Source: Gorillibacterium sp.
Lineage (GTDB): Bacteria > Bacillota > Bacilli > Paenibacillales > NBRC-103111
Direction of reading: 5' to 3'
DNA length: 24,400 nt
Assembly: GCA_014380705.1 (NCBI GenBank)
Contig: JACMJI010000045.1
Coordinates: 1 to 24,400 of the forward strand
The position numbers were made by a program, and so were the translations under genes. Below are positions 1 to 6,881 of this stretch, piece by piece. Position 1 is the first letter of the stretch. Each line of letters starts with the position of its first letter. Below the pieces are notes generated by a model that was given only the letters and a program-made list of their open reading frames with translations, was not told where the DNA came from and did no database searches.

Positions 1-942
1 CTTATCAATGAATTGACCAAGCGACTTAATCAAAGCCTGAAGCTGAATGAAATATTTCAATACGCTATAGCGGAACTCCTGCGAATTTTTAGTGCAGATT
101 ATAGTTGTATTCTTCTGTCCGACCAAACAGGGGACAAGCTGCTTGTCCAAGTCTGTAATTTTCCGGATATCGATCAAGAGATTTTCGGTGTCGACGAGGG
201 CTATTCGAGGATTGTTTTTCGTTCAAAGGAGTCTGTCATTGTTTCCGATTATGATAAGGAGCCACTGGTTAAGTCAAAACTGATGGAGCTCACAGGTTGT
301 AGATCTTTGATTGCGTCACCCATTTTTGTCAACGGAGAAGTCGTCGGCGTCATTCTTGTCACGCATCGTGTGCCAAATTATTTTACATATGAGAATTTTA
401 AGTTGCTTAATGTCTTATCAGCGCCGATTGGATTAGCCATTTCGAATGCCTCGTTGCATGCCGAAGTGCGGAGAATGGTCATAACGGATAATTTAACCGG
501 CTTATACACTCGAAGATATTTGGATGACCAAGTTAATTTGCACCAGAAAGAGGATTTGTGTGGTTCACTTATTGTGGTTGATATCGATGATTTCAAACGG
601 ATAAATGATACCTTCGGTCATCTCACTGGAGACAAAGTACTTATACAGGTAAGTGAAATTTCAAAAACCAGCATTCAACAGATGGATATTGCCGCCCGTT
701 GGGGAGGCGAGGAATTAGCAGTTTATCTCCCTCATGTTGGCGTTGAACAAGCGAGTATAATTGCTGAAAGGATCCGTATAAGGATTGGGGAGGAATCGGA
801 CCCAAGGGTCACTGTGTCCTGTGGGATATCTAGCTGGCATCGTACGGATGAAAAGGTCAGCGTTGAGCATTTATTTTACCGATCAGATATGGCGCTCTAT
901 ATGGCCAAACGTGCGGGTAAAAACCGAATTAAGCTCGGTTGA
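1..942 (+). CDS. GAF-GGDEF diguanylate cyclase, 5' end cut off
   Basis: The reading frame is open from base 1, so the start and any N-terminal sensor lie outside the window; the TTG at 13 is in frame but has no supporting upstream sequence. The visible 313 residues begin with a short helical stretch, then a GAF sensor domain (roughly residues 15-155), then a GGDEF domain. The catalytic motif is GGEEL (bases 703-717), and the metal/substrate segment VVDIDDFKRIND precedes it, so cyclic di-GMP synthesis from two GTP is expected. The product-inhibition site, normally RxxD five residues before GGEEF, reads QQMD here, so feedback inhibition may be weak. GAF domains bind small ligands; the ligand cannot be read from sequence. 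The gene stands apart from the next by about 100 bp with a possible promoter. Confidence 0.9.
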   Translation, partial: LINELTKRLNQSLKLNEIFQYAIAELLRIFSADYSCILLSDQTGDKLLVQVCNFPDIDQEIFGVDEGYSRIVFRSKESVIVSDYDKEPLVKSKLMELTGCRSLIASPIFVNGEVVGVILVTHRVPNYFTYENFKLLNVLSAPIGLAISNASLHAEVRRMVITDNLTGLYTRRYLDDQVNLHQKEDLCGSLIVVDIDDFKRINDTFGHLTGDKVLIQVSEISKTSIQQMDIAARWGGEELAVYLPHVGVEQASIIAERIRIRIGEESDPRVTVSCGISSWHRTDEKVSVEHLFYRSDMALYMAKRAGKNRIKLG

Positions 943-964
943 TGCATTTTCGTTAAAATGAAGG

Positions 965-994
965 TTGCTCTTCCATAGGGTTTCCATGTATCAT
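965..994 (+). promoter_or_regulatory. Possible sigma-A promoter for the HPr-like gene
   Basis: TTGCTC at 965-970 and TATCAT at 989-994 (one mismatch to TATAAT) are 18 bases apart. Transcription would start near 1001, leaving about 43 bases of leader before the ATG at 1044. The -10 box covers the in-frame ATG at 993, which argues against that longer start. Confidence 0.4.
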
Positions 995-1043
995 GAGGGT
1001 AGTAGGCTACATATCTTTTCAACAAATACTGGAGGGATTTCAA

Positions 1044-1286
1044 ATGTCTAATAACGCCGCTATCGTGGAGATTTCTCAAACAGCCAATCAGTTTGGCTCA
1101 TCCATCGTTTTGCAGTATGAGAATAAGTACATCGATGTAAAGAGTATCCTCGGTTTGTTCACAACTTTGCTTTCAAGTGGTAAGTATGATCTTCATGTTC
1201 ATGGCCAGGATGCTCAAGAAGCTAAGAAGGCTATGGTCGAAGTGTTTGCTAAGTACAACCTTGAAGTTAATGTTATTCAAGAGTAA
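1044..1286 (+). CDS. HPr-like protein without the active-site His loop
   Basis: Eighty residues starting at ATG 1044, chosen because GGAGGG at 1031-1036 sits 7 bases upstream; an in-frame ATG at 993 would place this site inside the coding region. The middle and end match the HPr/Crh fold: the segment VDVKSILG-like (here IDVKSILG) corresponds to the regulatory Ser46 region of HPr, with the serine at residue 34. Compared with HPr the protein lacks about 12 N-terminal residues, which are the first strand and the HARP loop that carries phosphorylated His15. It therefore cannot accept phosphate from enzyme I in the usual way. Like Crh it could act only through the serine, as a regulator in carbon control; this is inference. 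Monocistronic, followed by a terminator. Confidence 0.8.
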   Translation: MSNNAAIVEISQTANQFGSSIVLQYENKYIDVKSILGLFTTLLSSGKYDLHVHGQDAQEAKKAMVEVFAKYNLEVNVIQE

Positions 1287-1312
1287 TTCACGAACATTTG
1301 TTTTACAATTTA

Positions 1313-1339
1313 GGCATCCTCCCTGGGGATGTCTTTTTT
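1313..1339 (+). terminator. Rho-independent terminator after the HPr-like gene
   Basis: GGCATCC (1313-1319) pairs with GGATGTC (1327-1333), including one G-U pair, over a 7-base loop and is followed by six T residues. Confidence 0.85.
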
Positions 1340-1347
1340 GCTACTAC

Positions 1348-1438
1348 ATCAGAAAGTATAAATATTAGGTAAGGTTCATTCTGATTCCGCATCGGTAAAC
1401 GCACGGCGCCAAAAGACGCCGATAGGCGTTTATCTTTG
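1348..1438 (+). repeat. Interspersed 91-bp repeat, copy 1
   Basis: This stretch matches 22149-22239 at 87 of 91 positions in the same orientation, counted by eye. The 3' half can fold: TAAACGC (1396-1402) pairs with GCGTTTA (1426-1432), and inside it CGGCG (1404-1408) pairs with CGCCG (1417-1421). The 5' half is AT-rich (around TATAAATATT) and not obviously structured. It lies between the terminator of the HPr-like gene and ylaN. Immediately after the copy come the bases TATCAG, the same hexamer that opens the full copy near 22148, which suggests the unit may exist in tandem elsewhere. It holds no ORF of note. Function unknown. Confidence 0.85.
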
Positions 1439-1534
1439 TATCAGTATGTGGAGTAACCTCTTACCTCTCTTGTGCAACGGAACATTTTCGACTAATATAA
1501 GAGTAAGAATTGTTTTACGGACAGGGGGAGCATG

Positions 1535-1813
1535 ATGTCTTCATCTGAACTGCTGCTCGATTTAAACGAGAGAGCGCTCACTCTTCTTCAGGAAGATGCT
1601 GACAAGATCGAAAAACTCATACAAATTCAGATGGAAAATTTGACCACCCGTCATTGTCCGCTTTACGAAGAAGTTTTGGACACGCAGATGTATGGTCTAT
1701 CTCGTGAAGTTGACTTTGCCATTCGAGCCAAATTAATATCGGTTGGGTCAGGCCGGAGCCTACTCAGTAATCTTGAACGGAATCTAGCTATTCTCTACGA
1801 AGCGCTTGGCTAA
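1535..1813 (+). CDS. ylaN: YlaN family protein (UPF0358/DUF1507)
   Basis: Ninety-two residues, matching the small helical YlaN family in length and in the conserved core NLT..HCPLYEEVLDTQM followed by GLSREVDFA. The B. subtilis protein is, as I recall, needed under iron limitation and reported to act with the iron regulator Fur; the His-Cys in the core could be relevant to metal, which is inference. Two ATG codons are adjacent (1532 and 1535). AGGGGG at 1523-1528 is 6 bases from the second and too close to the first, so 1535 is preferred. In B. subtilis ylaN is next to ftsW; here ftsW lies about 1.9 kb away on the opposite strand with two other genes between. A terminator follows. Confidence 0.9.
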   Translation: MSSSELLLDLNERALTLLQEDADKIEKLIQIQMENLTTRHCPLYEEVLDTQMYGLSREVDFAIRAKLISVGSGRSLLSNLERNLAILYEALG

Positions 1814-1841
1814 AGCTTAAGACTGTAAGGAACGAAGGAAT

Positions 1842-1876
1842 GCAGCTACTCCTACAGGGGGAAAGCTGCTTTTTTT
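1842..1876 (+). terminator. Rho-independent terminator after ylaN
   Basis: GCAGCT (1842-1847) pairs with AGCTGC (1864-1869); the loop can add CTCC/GGGG pairs. Seven T residues follow at 1870-1876. Confidence 0.85.
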
Positions 1877-1932
1877 GTGTTCCGCAAGTAAGAGATGGCG
1901 TTGACCCATGTTACGCAGAGCAACCAAATATA

Positions 1933-1971
1933 AACAGCCCTGCACGCAATAGTTGCGCTTGCAGGGCTGTT
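1933..1971 (-). terminator. Strong hairpin terminator of the cax gene
   Basis: A perfect 12-bp stem (1933-1944 with 1960-1971) encloses a further 5-bp stem CGCAA/TTGCG. On the minus strand it lies 17 bases past the antiporter stop codon and is followed by TTTATATTT, so it terminates the minus-strand transcript and may also block read-through from ylaN. Confidence 0.85.
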
Positions 1972-1988
1972 GTGCGTATATACTTATT

Positions 1989-3056
1989 TTACAAGAAGAA
2001 AAATGCAATTCCTAGAATGAGATAGACCACAAGCAGAAGCACGCCTTCATACCAGTGGGTTCGACCATCTCGCGAAATGGATATAGCAATGAGTGAAGCT
2101 ACTGCAATCGCAGCCAGTTCATACATAGAGAAGACAAGGTCCATCTCCTGACCAAGAAAAAAACTGACGAATACAAGCACAGGTGCAACGAATAAAGCGA
2201 TTTGTAAACCACTGCCGACTGCGATTTCTACTGAAGCACCAATTTTGTTCTTTAAAGCCATAAGGATTGCCGCAGAATGCTCTGCTGCATTGCCGATTAT
2301 CGCAATCAAGAACGCACCAACAAAAATCTCAGAGAGATTGAATCGTTCTGTAACGGCTTCTACCGTTCCAACCAGCCACTCACTGACCAAAGCAACGAGA
2401 ACTGTAGAAAGGACCAGAAAGAAGATCGACCATCCCTTAGACCAAGCTGCTTCACCATGCTCCATCTGTTCTTCGGACAATTCATTCTTATGGGTAACCA
2501 TAGAAAAGAACAACCAGAGGAAATAGGCAATAATGAGAATGCCAGCAACGACTAAGCTAAATTGATTCATGTGAATACCCTTGATATCTTTATGGAAAAT
2601 AGCAGGGAGGATTAAAGCGATCACAGCAAGCAGCATGAGAGAGGAATTATGGGAAGCCATATTCTCATTAAAGCGCTGCTCTTTAAATTTGATTCCGCCA
2701 AGGAGAACACTTAGTCCGAGCACCAGTAGCAGGTTGCCGATGATCGAGCCCGTGATACTGGCTTTAACAATTTCAAATAGCTCTGGCTTGCCATGGGTTA
2801 CTGCATCTTTAATCAGAATAATAGCAATGATTAACTCTGCAGCATTCCCGAAGGTTGCATTGAGAAACCCACCCATTCGCTCACCCGCATAATGAGCAAC
2901 ACTTTCAGTAGCTTTTCCCAGAAAGCCAGCCACAAAAATAATAGCAAGACAAGACAACGCAAACTGTGCAGTTGAACCGAAGCCTGCGAAGTGAGCAATG
3001 GCACTCAACATAAAACTAATAACGAGTCCTGTTGTAAACCAATACTTTTTGAACAC
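1989..3056 (-). CDS. Ca2+/H+ antiporter, CaCA superfamily (ChaA/YfkE type)
   Basis: A polytopic membrane protein of about 355 residues, the usual length for bacterial Cax exchangers, built of two homologous halves. Each half carries the alpha-repeat signature: GGFLNATFGNAAELI in the first and AFLIAIIGNAAEHSA in the second, with the acidic residues of GNAAE taken as the ion-binding and proton-exchange sites. An acidic loop (NELSEEQMEHGEA) links the halves. It should export calcium in exchange for protons. The longest frame starts at GTG 3065, but on this strand GAGGTG (the strand's bases 3068-3063) followed six bases later by GTG at 3056 makes 3056 the better start. Monocistronic, divergent from the asp23-like gene. 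A second calcium exporter, a P-type ATPase, is encoded at 19323-22100. Confidence 0.9.
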   Translation of the reverse strand: MFKKYWFTTGLVISFMLSAIAHFAGFGSTAQFALSCLAIIFVAGFLGKATESVAHYAGERMGGFLNATFGNAAELIIAIILIKDAVTHGKPELFEIVKASITGSIIGNLLLVLGLSVLLGGIKFKEQRFNENMASHNSSLMLLAVIALILPAIFHKDIKGIHMNQFSLVVAGILIIAYFLWLFFSMVTHKNELSEEQMEHGEAAWSKGWSIFFLVLSTVLVALVSEWLVGTVEAVTERFNLSEIFVGAFLIAIIGNAAEHSAAILMALKNKIGASVEIAVGSGLQIALFVAPVLVFVSFFLGQEMDLVFSMYELAAIAVASLIAISISRDGRTHWYEGVLLLVVYLILGIAFFFL

Positions 3057-3157
3057 TCTCTTCACCTCATATGTACAAGATAATTGTTACATGGCTTCCA
3101 TTATTTTAGCTTATTCATCTTTCTGGAGCAATGGCTAACAGATCACTGTTGTCTTCG

Positions 3158-3187
3158 TTGACTGGTACTCCAATAACATATTACAAT
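3158..3187 (+). promoter_or_regulatory. Sigma-A promoter of the Asp23/Gls24 gene
   Basis: TTGACT (3158-3163) and TACAAT (3182-3187), each one mismatch from consensus, are separated by 18 bases. The start codon is about 20 bases beyond the expected transcription start. Confidence 0.65.
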
Positions 3188-3214
3188 AAGGGTAACGAAA
3201 GGGAGTGAGCTGCA

Positions 3215-3604
3215 ATGGACGAACAGGTTCAAACAGGGTTTATTCGCATTTCCGATGATGTAGTGGCAACAATTGCAGGCATGGCCGCAATTGACACACA
3301 GGGAATTGCCGCAATGTCCGGTGGAATATCCGAGGGTCTTGCCAAACGACTGAGTGGTAGAAATGCACAAAAAGGTGTGTCTGTTGAAGTTGGTCAGTTG
3401 GAAACTGCAGTTGATCTTAGAGTCATTGTACTTTATGGGTATCGATTTCAGGATGTATGTCGTGAATTGCAGCTCAACGTACGGGAAGCAATTGAGAATA
3501 TGACAGGGCTGCGGGTTGTTGAAGTAAATGTTAAGGTGGAAGGGGTTTCAGTAAAAGATAAGGAAGAGGACTTCAATGAAGAGCCTGTGGCTCGTTTGAA
3601 CTAG
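3215..3604 (+). CDS. Asp23/Gls24 family envelope stress protein
   Basis: 129 residues, typical length for the family. The N-terminal segment GFIRISDDVVATIAGMAA and the glycine-rich MSGGISEGLAKRLSG are characteristic, as is the later VNVREAIENMTGL-like stretch (here LNVREAIENMTGL). Family members are abundant cytoplasmic proteins, sometimes membrane-anchored through AmaP, and affect envelope stress or, in the case of B. subtilis YqhY, lipid metabolism; which applies here cannot be told. No AmaP-like membrane anchor gene is adjacent. The C terminus is strongly acidic. GGGAG at 3201-3205 supports ATG 3215. It has its own promoter and terminator, so it is a single-gene unit placed between the antiporter and ftsW. 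Confidence 0.88.
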   Translation: MDEQVQTGFIRISDDVVATIAGMAAIDTQGIAAMSGGISEGLAKRLSGRNAQKGVSVEVGQLETAVDLRVIVLYGYRFQDVCRELQLNVREAIENMTGLRVVEVNVKVEGVSVKDKEEDFNEEPVARLN

Positions 3605-3635
3605 AATCTTACGGCCAACCTTAGCAACACCAAAT

Positions 3636-3682
3636 AAGGAATCAACTCCATGCCATCATAGGACGTGGGTTGGTTCCTTTTT
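3636..3682 (+). terminator. Rho-independent terminator after the Asp23/Gls24 gene
   Basis: AAGGAATCAACTC (3636-3648) pairs over 13 bp, with two G-U pairs, to GGGTTGGTTCCTT (3667-3679), ending in five T residues. It ends 12 bases from the ftsW stop codon on the other strand, and the minus-strand reading (CCTTATTT) may also serve ftsW. Confidence 0.85.
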
Positions 3683-3693
3683 CGTTCATCGAT

Positions 3694-4830
3694 TTAGTGT
3701 TTCTTCTTTCTCTCGATCTGCTCTCGGGAAATACCAAGGACAATTCCAATGGAGATAAGGGTAGCGAGAATAGAGGAACCGCCATAGCTGATCAATGGAA
3801 GGGTAACCCCAGTCATTGGAATGGTATTCGTGACCCCAAGCAGATTGATTAAGGCTTGTATTCCAATCGTCGACATAATACCGACACCAGCGAGTGAGGC
3901 GAATTTATTGGGACAGCGCAGAGAGACAATGATACCACGCCATACGAAAAGCGAATAAATGATTAAGAACACAACAGTCATCAAAAACCCTAGTTCTTCT
4001 CCGATAATCGAAAAAATAAAGTCACTGTAGGACTGCGTTAGAAAATGAAGCTTTTGAATACTGTTACCCATTCCAGCTCCGGTAAGACCCCCATGGCCGA
4101 AAGCGTAAAGCGAGTTAATCATTTGATACCCTGAATCGGTTGGGTCTCGCCATGGATCGAGCATCGTAAGAAAACGCTCCAGCTGATAGTTCGGTTCCTT
4201 AGGATTAAGGAAAGATGGAAGAAATATTTTAAGAAACACCAAACTGCCTGTAAAAACACCGATGGTCAGCAGGTGCTTGGTCCGCATACCACCTACCCAT
4301 AGAACGGCAAATGCTCCGAGAACTAGGATCGCCGTTGAACCAAAATCAGGTTGCAGCATAATGAGTCCGCCAGTCATTCCGATGATCATAAGGCAGGGAA
4401 ACAAGCCTTTTTTGAATTTTTTAATTTTCTCCCCCTTATTCGTCACAACAACAGCCAAGTAGAGAATGACTGCCAGCTTGGCAAATTCAGAGGGCTGAAG
4501 GTTGATCGGGCCAAGGTCAATCCAACTCTTCGCTGTGTCCCCATTCCCGATGAAGAGAACGAGTACAAGCAGAAAAAGATTTCCGAACCAGAGAAGAAAA
4601 ACAAGCTTACGTATCAAGGAATAATGAACATTCATAAGAATCAGCATCATGAAAAGACCAAGTCCAACTGCAATACCCTGGGTTATAACAAAACGGAGAG
4701 AGTCCCCTTTGTTCTCGTAGGCCGAAATCATTGAGCTTGCACTGTATACCATTAGTAGGCCAAAAGCTGTTAAGATCATCGTCAGGAAAAGGAACAAATA
4801 GTCGGGACTATTCTTACGTGATTGATTCAT
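3694..4830 (-). CDS. ftsW: FtsW, SEDS-family septal peptidoglycan polymerase
   Basis: 378 residues with about ten membrane segments and the SEDS signatures WIDLGPINLQPSEFAKL, GYQMINSLYAFGHGGLTG, SYSDFIFSIIGEELG (the aspartate, residue 270, corresponds to the catalytic Asp of FtsW/RodA) and TLPLISYGGSS. It polymerises lipid II into glycan strands at the division site together with a class B penicillin-binding protein. FtsW is preferred over SpoVE or RodA because of proximity to ylaN, its neighbour in B. subtilis; no mur or mre genes are near. No good ribosome binding site precedes ATG 4830: the start overlaps the stop of a 25-codon ORF as ATGA, so translation is probably coupled to that ORF. 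The C terminus is basic (ERKKKH). Confidence 0.9.
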   Translation of the reverse strand: MNQSRKNSPDYLFLFLTMILTAFGLLMVYSASSMISAYENKGDSLRFVITQGIAVGLGLFMMLILMNVHYSLIRKLVFLLWFGNLFLLVLVLFIGNGDTAKSWIDLGPINLQPSEFAKLAVILYLAVVVTNKGEKIKKFKKGLFPCLMIIGMTGGLIMLQPDFGSTAILVLGAFAVLWVGGMRTKHLLTIGVFTGSLVFLKIFLPSFLNPKEPNYQLERFLTMLDPWRDPTDSGYQMINSLYAFGHGGLTGAGMGNSIQKLHFLTQSYSDFIFSIIGEELGFLMTVVFLIIYSLFVWRGIIVSLRCPNKFASLAGVGIMSTIGIQALINLLGVTNTIPMTGVTLPLISYGGSSILATLISIGIVLGISREQIERKKKH

Positions 4831-4904
4831 ATCTGTTCGATCACTTCGTCCATAGTGATGTGTTCATTTTTCAGGTGCTGCAAGCCAGAGTTTTCTATGA
4901 ACAT
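4827..4904 (-). CDS. 25-codon ORF translationally coupled to ftsW
   Basis: Read on the minus strand, AGGAGG (bases 4917-4912) is followed after 7 bases by ATG at 4904 and 25 codons, ending at TGA 4829-4827. The stop overlaps the ftsW ATG (4830-4828) as ATGA. The peptide is hydrophilic and acidic, beginning MFIENSGLQHL and ending MDEVIEQI, with no membrane segment and no similarity I recognise. The perfect ribosome binding site, the correct spacing and the lack of a good site for ftsW together argue that it is translated, either as a leader that delivers ribosomes to ftsW or as a true small protein. It could also be the worn remnant of a longer gene. Confidence 0.65.
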   Translation of the reverse strand: MFIENSGLQHLKNEHITMDEVIEQI

Positions 4905-4968
4905 GTGCGTGCCTCCTGATTTTGGTCTAGCATCGCTTATCGCAAGTATACAAATTCTATCTTTAGTA

Positions 4969-4997
4969 ATGATAGTATGTTTCTTTACCGACTGCAA
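4969..4997 (-). promoter_or_regulatory. Possible promoter of the sORF-ftsW unit
   Basis: On the minus strand TTGCAG (4997-4992) and TATCAT (4974-4969) are 17 bases apart, about 65 bases before the small ORF. The -35 box is poor, so this is tentative. Confidence 0.35.
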
Positions 4998-5099
4998 GTT
5001 GCAAACCGACCAGATTTAGGTTAATAAGTAAACGAAAGAAAAGTCTTAATTATGATATTATGATAAAATAAATGATGGAGCAGGGAGGTAGCCAAAGAG

Positions 5100-6275
5100 G
5101 TGATAACCTATATTGAAATTAAAACAGCGGAGATCTTTTCGGAGATGGTTGCATGGCGCAGATACCTCCATCAGTATCCGGAGCTATCCTATCATGAGCA
5201 GAAAACGTCGGAATGGATCGCTGCCAAATTGACCAGCTTTGGACTTGAAGTTCAGCTGGGAGTCGGTGGTTATGGAGTTACAGCCCTGCTGAGAGGTAAT
5301 GAGGAAGGTCCCACGGTTGCATTGCGAGCAGACATTGACGCTTTACCGATTCAGGATGAGAAGGTTTGCGATTATTCTTCTACAGTACCTGGGGTGATGC
5401 ACGCATGTGGTCATGATGGTCATACAGCGGCTTTACTCGGTGCAGCAAAGCTGCTGAGTGAAATCAAGAACAAGATTGCAGGAACAATTAAATTTATTTT
5501 TCAACCAGCGGAGGAAGTAACGCCAGGCGGAGCCAAGCCGATGATTGAAGCAGGAGTACTGGCGGGTGTAGACGCCATCTATGGTATTCATCTATGGACG
5601 CCATTTCCAGTAGGGACAGCTTCAACAAAAGCAGGGGCATTAATGGCGGCGGCTGATGAATTTGACATAGAAATCCAGGGTAAAGGCGGTCATGGAGGCC
5701 TTCCCCATGTCACGATTGATAGCTTGCTGGTTGCTGCCCACCTGGTAGTCAACCTGCAAACGGTTGTAAGCCGCAGCTTAAATCCTATTGTTCCCAGTGT
5801 CGTTACCGTAGGATGCCTTTCAGCAGGTAAAAGCTTTAATATCATTGCAGACCGTGCAATACTTAAAGGGACGGTTCGTACGTTCGATGAGCCCACACGG
5901 CAGCTTGCTCGTAGACGAGTAGAGGAGATCATCGCTCATACCTGCGCAATGTTTGGAGCGGACTATACACTTGATTACAAAATGGGCTATCCTCCGCTTA
6001 TTAATCACCCTAATGAAACAGAAATTTTTGTCGAAGCAGCTTGCGAGGTGCTAGGTAGGGAGGCAATGAATGAGCCGGAGCTCATCATGGCAGCAGAGGA
6101 TTTTTCCCATTACCTGAATGAAATACCCGGCAGCTTTCTCTTTATCGGCGCAGGGGGGAGCGGGGCACAATATGCCCATCATCATCCCATGTTTGATCTG
6201 GAAGAGCAAGCAATCGGCCTAGCTACGCGAATTCTATGCTCGGTAGCGCTGAAACGACTTGGTATTCGACTTTAA
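5100..6275 (+). CDS. M20 family metal-dependent amidohydrolase
   Basis: 391 residues, the length of M20D amidohydrolases (N-acyl-amino-acid, hippurate and IAA-conjugate hydrolases). Metal-site features in order: DIDALPIQDE (residues 78-87), HACGHDGH (101-108, with Cys103 and His105), the QPAEE pair (135-139), YGIHLW (His164) and HHPMF (361-365). The lid/dimerisation domain contains GKGGHGGLPH. It should cleave the amide bond of N-acylated amino acids or short peptides in the cytoplasm; no signal peptide is present, and the substrate cannot be fixed from sequence. The start is GTG 5100, with GGGAGG at 5083-5088; the 11-base spacing is slightly long. It stands alone, divergent from the ftsW unit. 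Confidence 0.9.
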   Translation: MITYIEIKTAEIFSEMVAWRRYLHQYPELSYHEQKTSEWIAAKLTSFGLEVQLGVGGYGVTALLRGNEEGPTVALRADIDALPIQDEKVCDYSSTVPGVMHACGHDGHTAALLGAAKLLSEIKNKIAGTIKFIFQPAEEVTPGGAKPMIEAGVLAGVDAIYGIHLWTPFPVGTASTKAGALMAAADEFDIEIQGKGGHGGLPHVTIDSLLVAAHLVVNLQTVVSRSLNPIVPSVVTVGCLSAGKSFNIIADRAILKGTVRTFDEPTRQLARRRVEEIIAHTCAMFGADYTLDYKMGYPPLINHPNETEIFVEAACEVLGREAMNEPELIMAAEDFSHYLNEIPGSFLFIGAGGSGAQYAHHHPMFDLEEQAIGLATRILCSVALKRLGIRL

Positions 6276-6310
6276 GGGATGCGATAATCGCACCCCGGGT
6301 ATACTAAAAA

Positions 6311-6338
6311 CCGTTAATCCTATTCCGATAACGGAGGT
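6311..6338 (+). promoter_or_regulatory. Hairpin overlapping the ribosome binding site of the CBS gene
   Basis: CCGTTA (6311-6316) is complementary to TAACGG (6329-6334) across a 12-base loop. The 3' arm includes the first two G residues of the GGAGGT site at 6333-6338, so the fold would partly mask it. It may simply be chance in a short leader. Confidence 0.35.
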
Positions 6339-6344
6339 ATATCT

Positions 6345-6776
6345 ATGCAAACAGTTAAAGACATCATGTCACGGGACATCGCCACTGTGAATCAGCACGA
6401 CAATATCTTTCAAGCGGCCGTATTGATGAAAGAGAAGAACATTGGCTTTATACCCGTAATGAACGAAAACCATGTTGTGGGAACGCTGACAGATCGCGAT
6501 CTTGTTATCCGCGGGTACGCCCAGAAACATCCGGGATCAACAATGATTAATGAAGTCATGAGCACTAGTATTGTTGCTGTATGCCCAGAGACATCACTTA
6601 AAGAAGCAGCCGAGCTGATGGCTACTGAGCAAATTCGCCGCTTGCTGATTATTGAAAAGGGACATTTGGTTGGAGTCGTTGCACTTGGAGATCTTGCTGT
6701 TCATGATTCATCGGAGGATCGTGCAGGAGCTGCACTAGGGGACATTTCCGAGCCAGAGCATTACCCGGTACAGTAA
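6345..6776 (+). CDS. Twin CBS-domain protein
   Basis: 143 residues consisting almost entirely of two CBS motifs: residues about 5-60 (VKDIMSRDIATVNQHDNIFQ to VVGTLTDRDLVIR) and 65-122 (INEVMSTSIVAVCPETSLKE to LVGVVALGDLAV), with an 18-residue acidic tail. The TDRDL segment is the typical ribose/phosphate contact in adenine-nucleotide-binding CBS pairs, so AMP, ATP or SAM sensing is plausible. Stand-alone CBS proteins of this kind (B. subtilis YhcV is similar) have no settled function. GGAGGT at 6333-6338 sits 6 bases before ATG 6345. No partner enzyme or transporter is fused or overlapping. Confidence 0.88.
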   Translation: MQTVKDIMSRDIATVNQHDNIFQAAVLMKEKNIGFIPVMNENHVVGTLTDRDLVIRGYAQKHPGSTMINEVMSTSIVAVCPETSLKEAAELMATEQIRRLLIIEKGHLVGVVALGDLAVHDSSEDRAGAALGDISEPEHYPVQ

Positions 6777-6881
6777 CCCTAGCGGTGCTGGCTATTCTTT
6801 CGTGGGATAATGTTCCTATTGTTGCCTCGACTCCCGCTAAAAAGGTATCGAAGAGGTTGCTTTTACTAGGGAGGTACTTAT

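Noticed and set aside
1348..1438. Cyclic di-GMP riboswitch, suggested by the nearby GGDEF gene and the folded repeat
   Set aside because: The GEMM consensus (the GGGCAAACC and GCAAAGCC-type elements and the tetraloop receptor) is not present.
6276..6296. Hairpin after the M20 gene (TGCGA/TCGCA with GGG/CCC flanks)
   Set aside because: No T tract follows, so it is not called a terminator.
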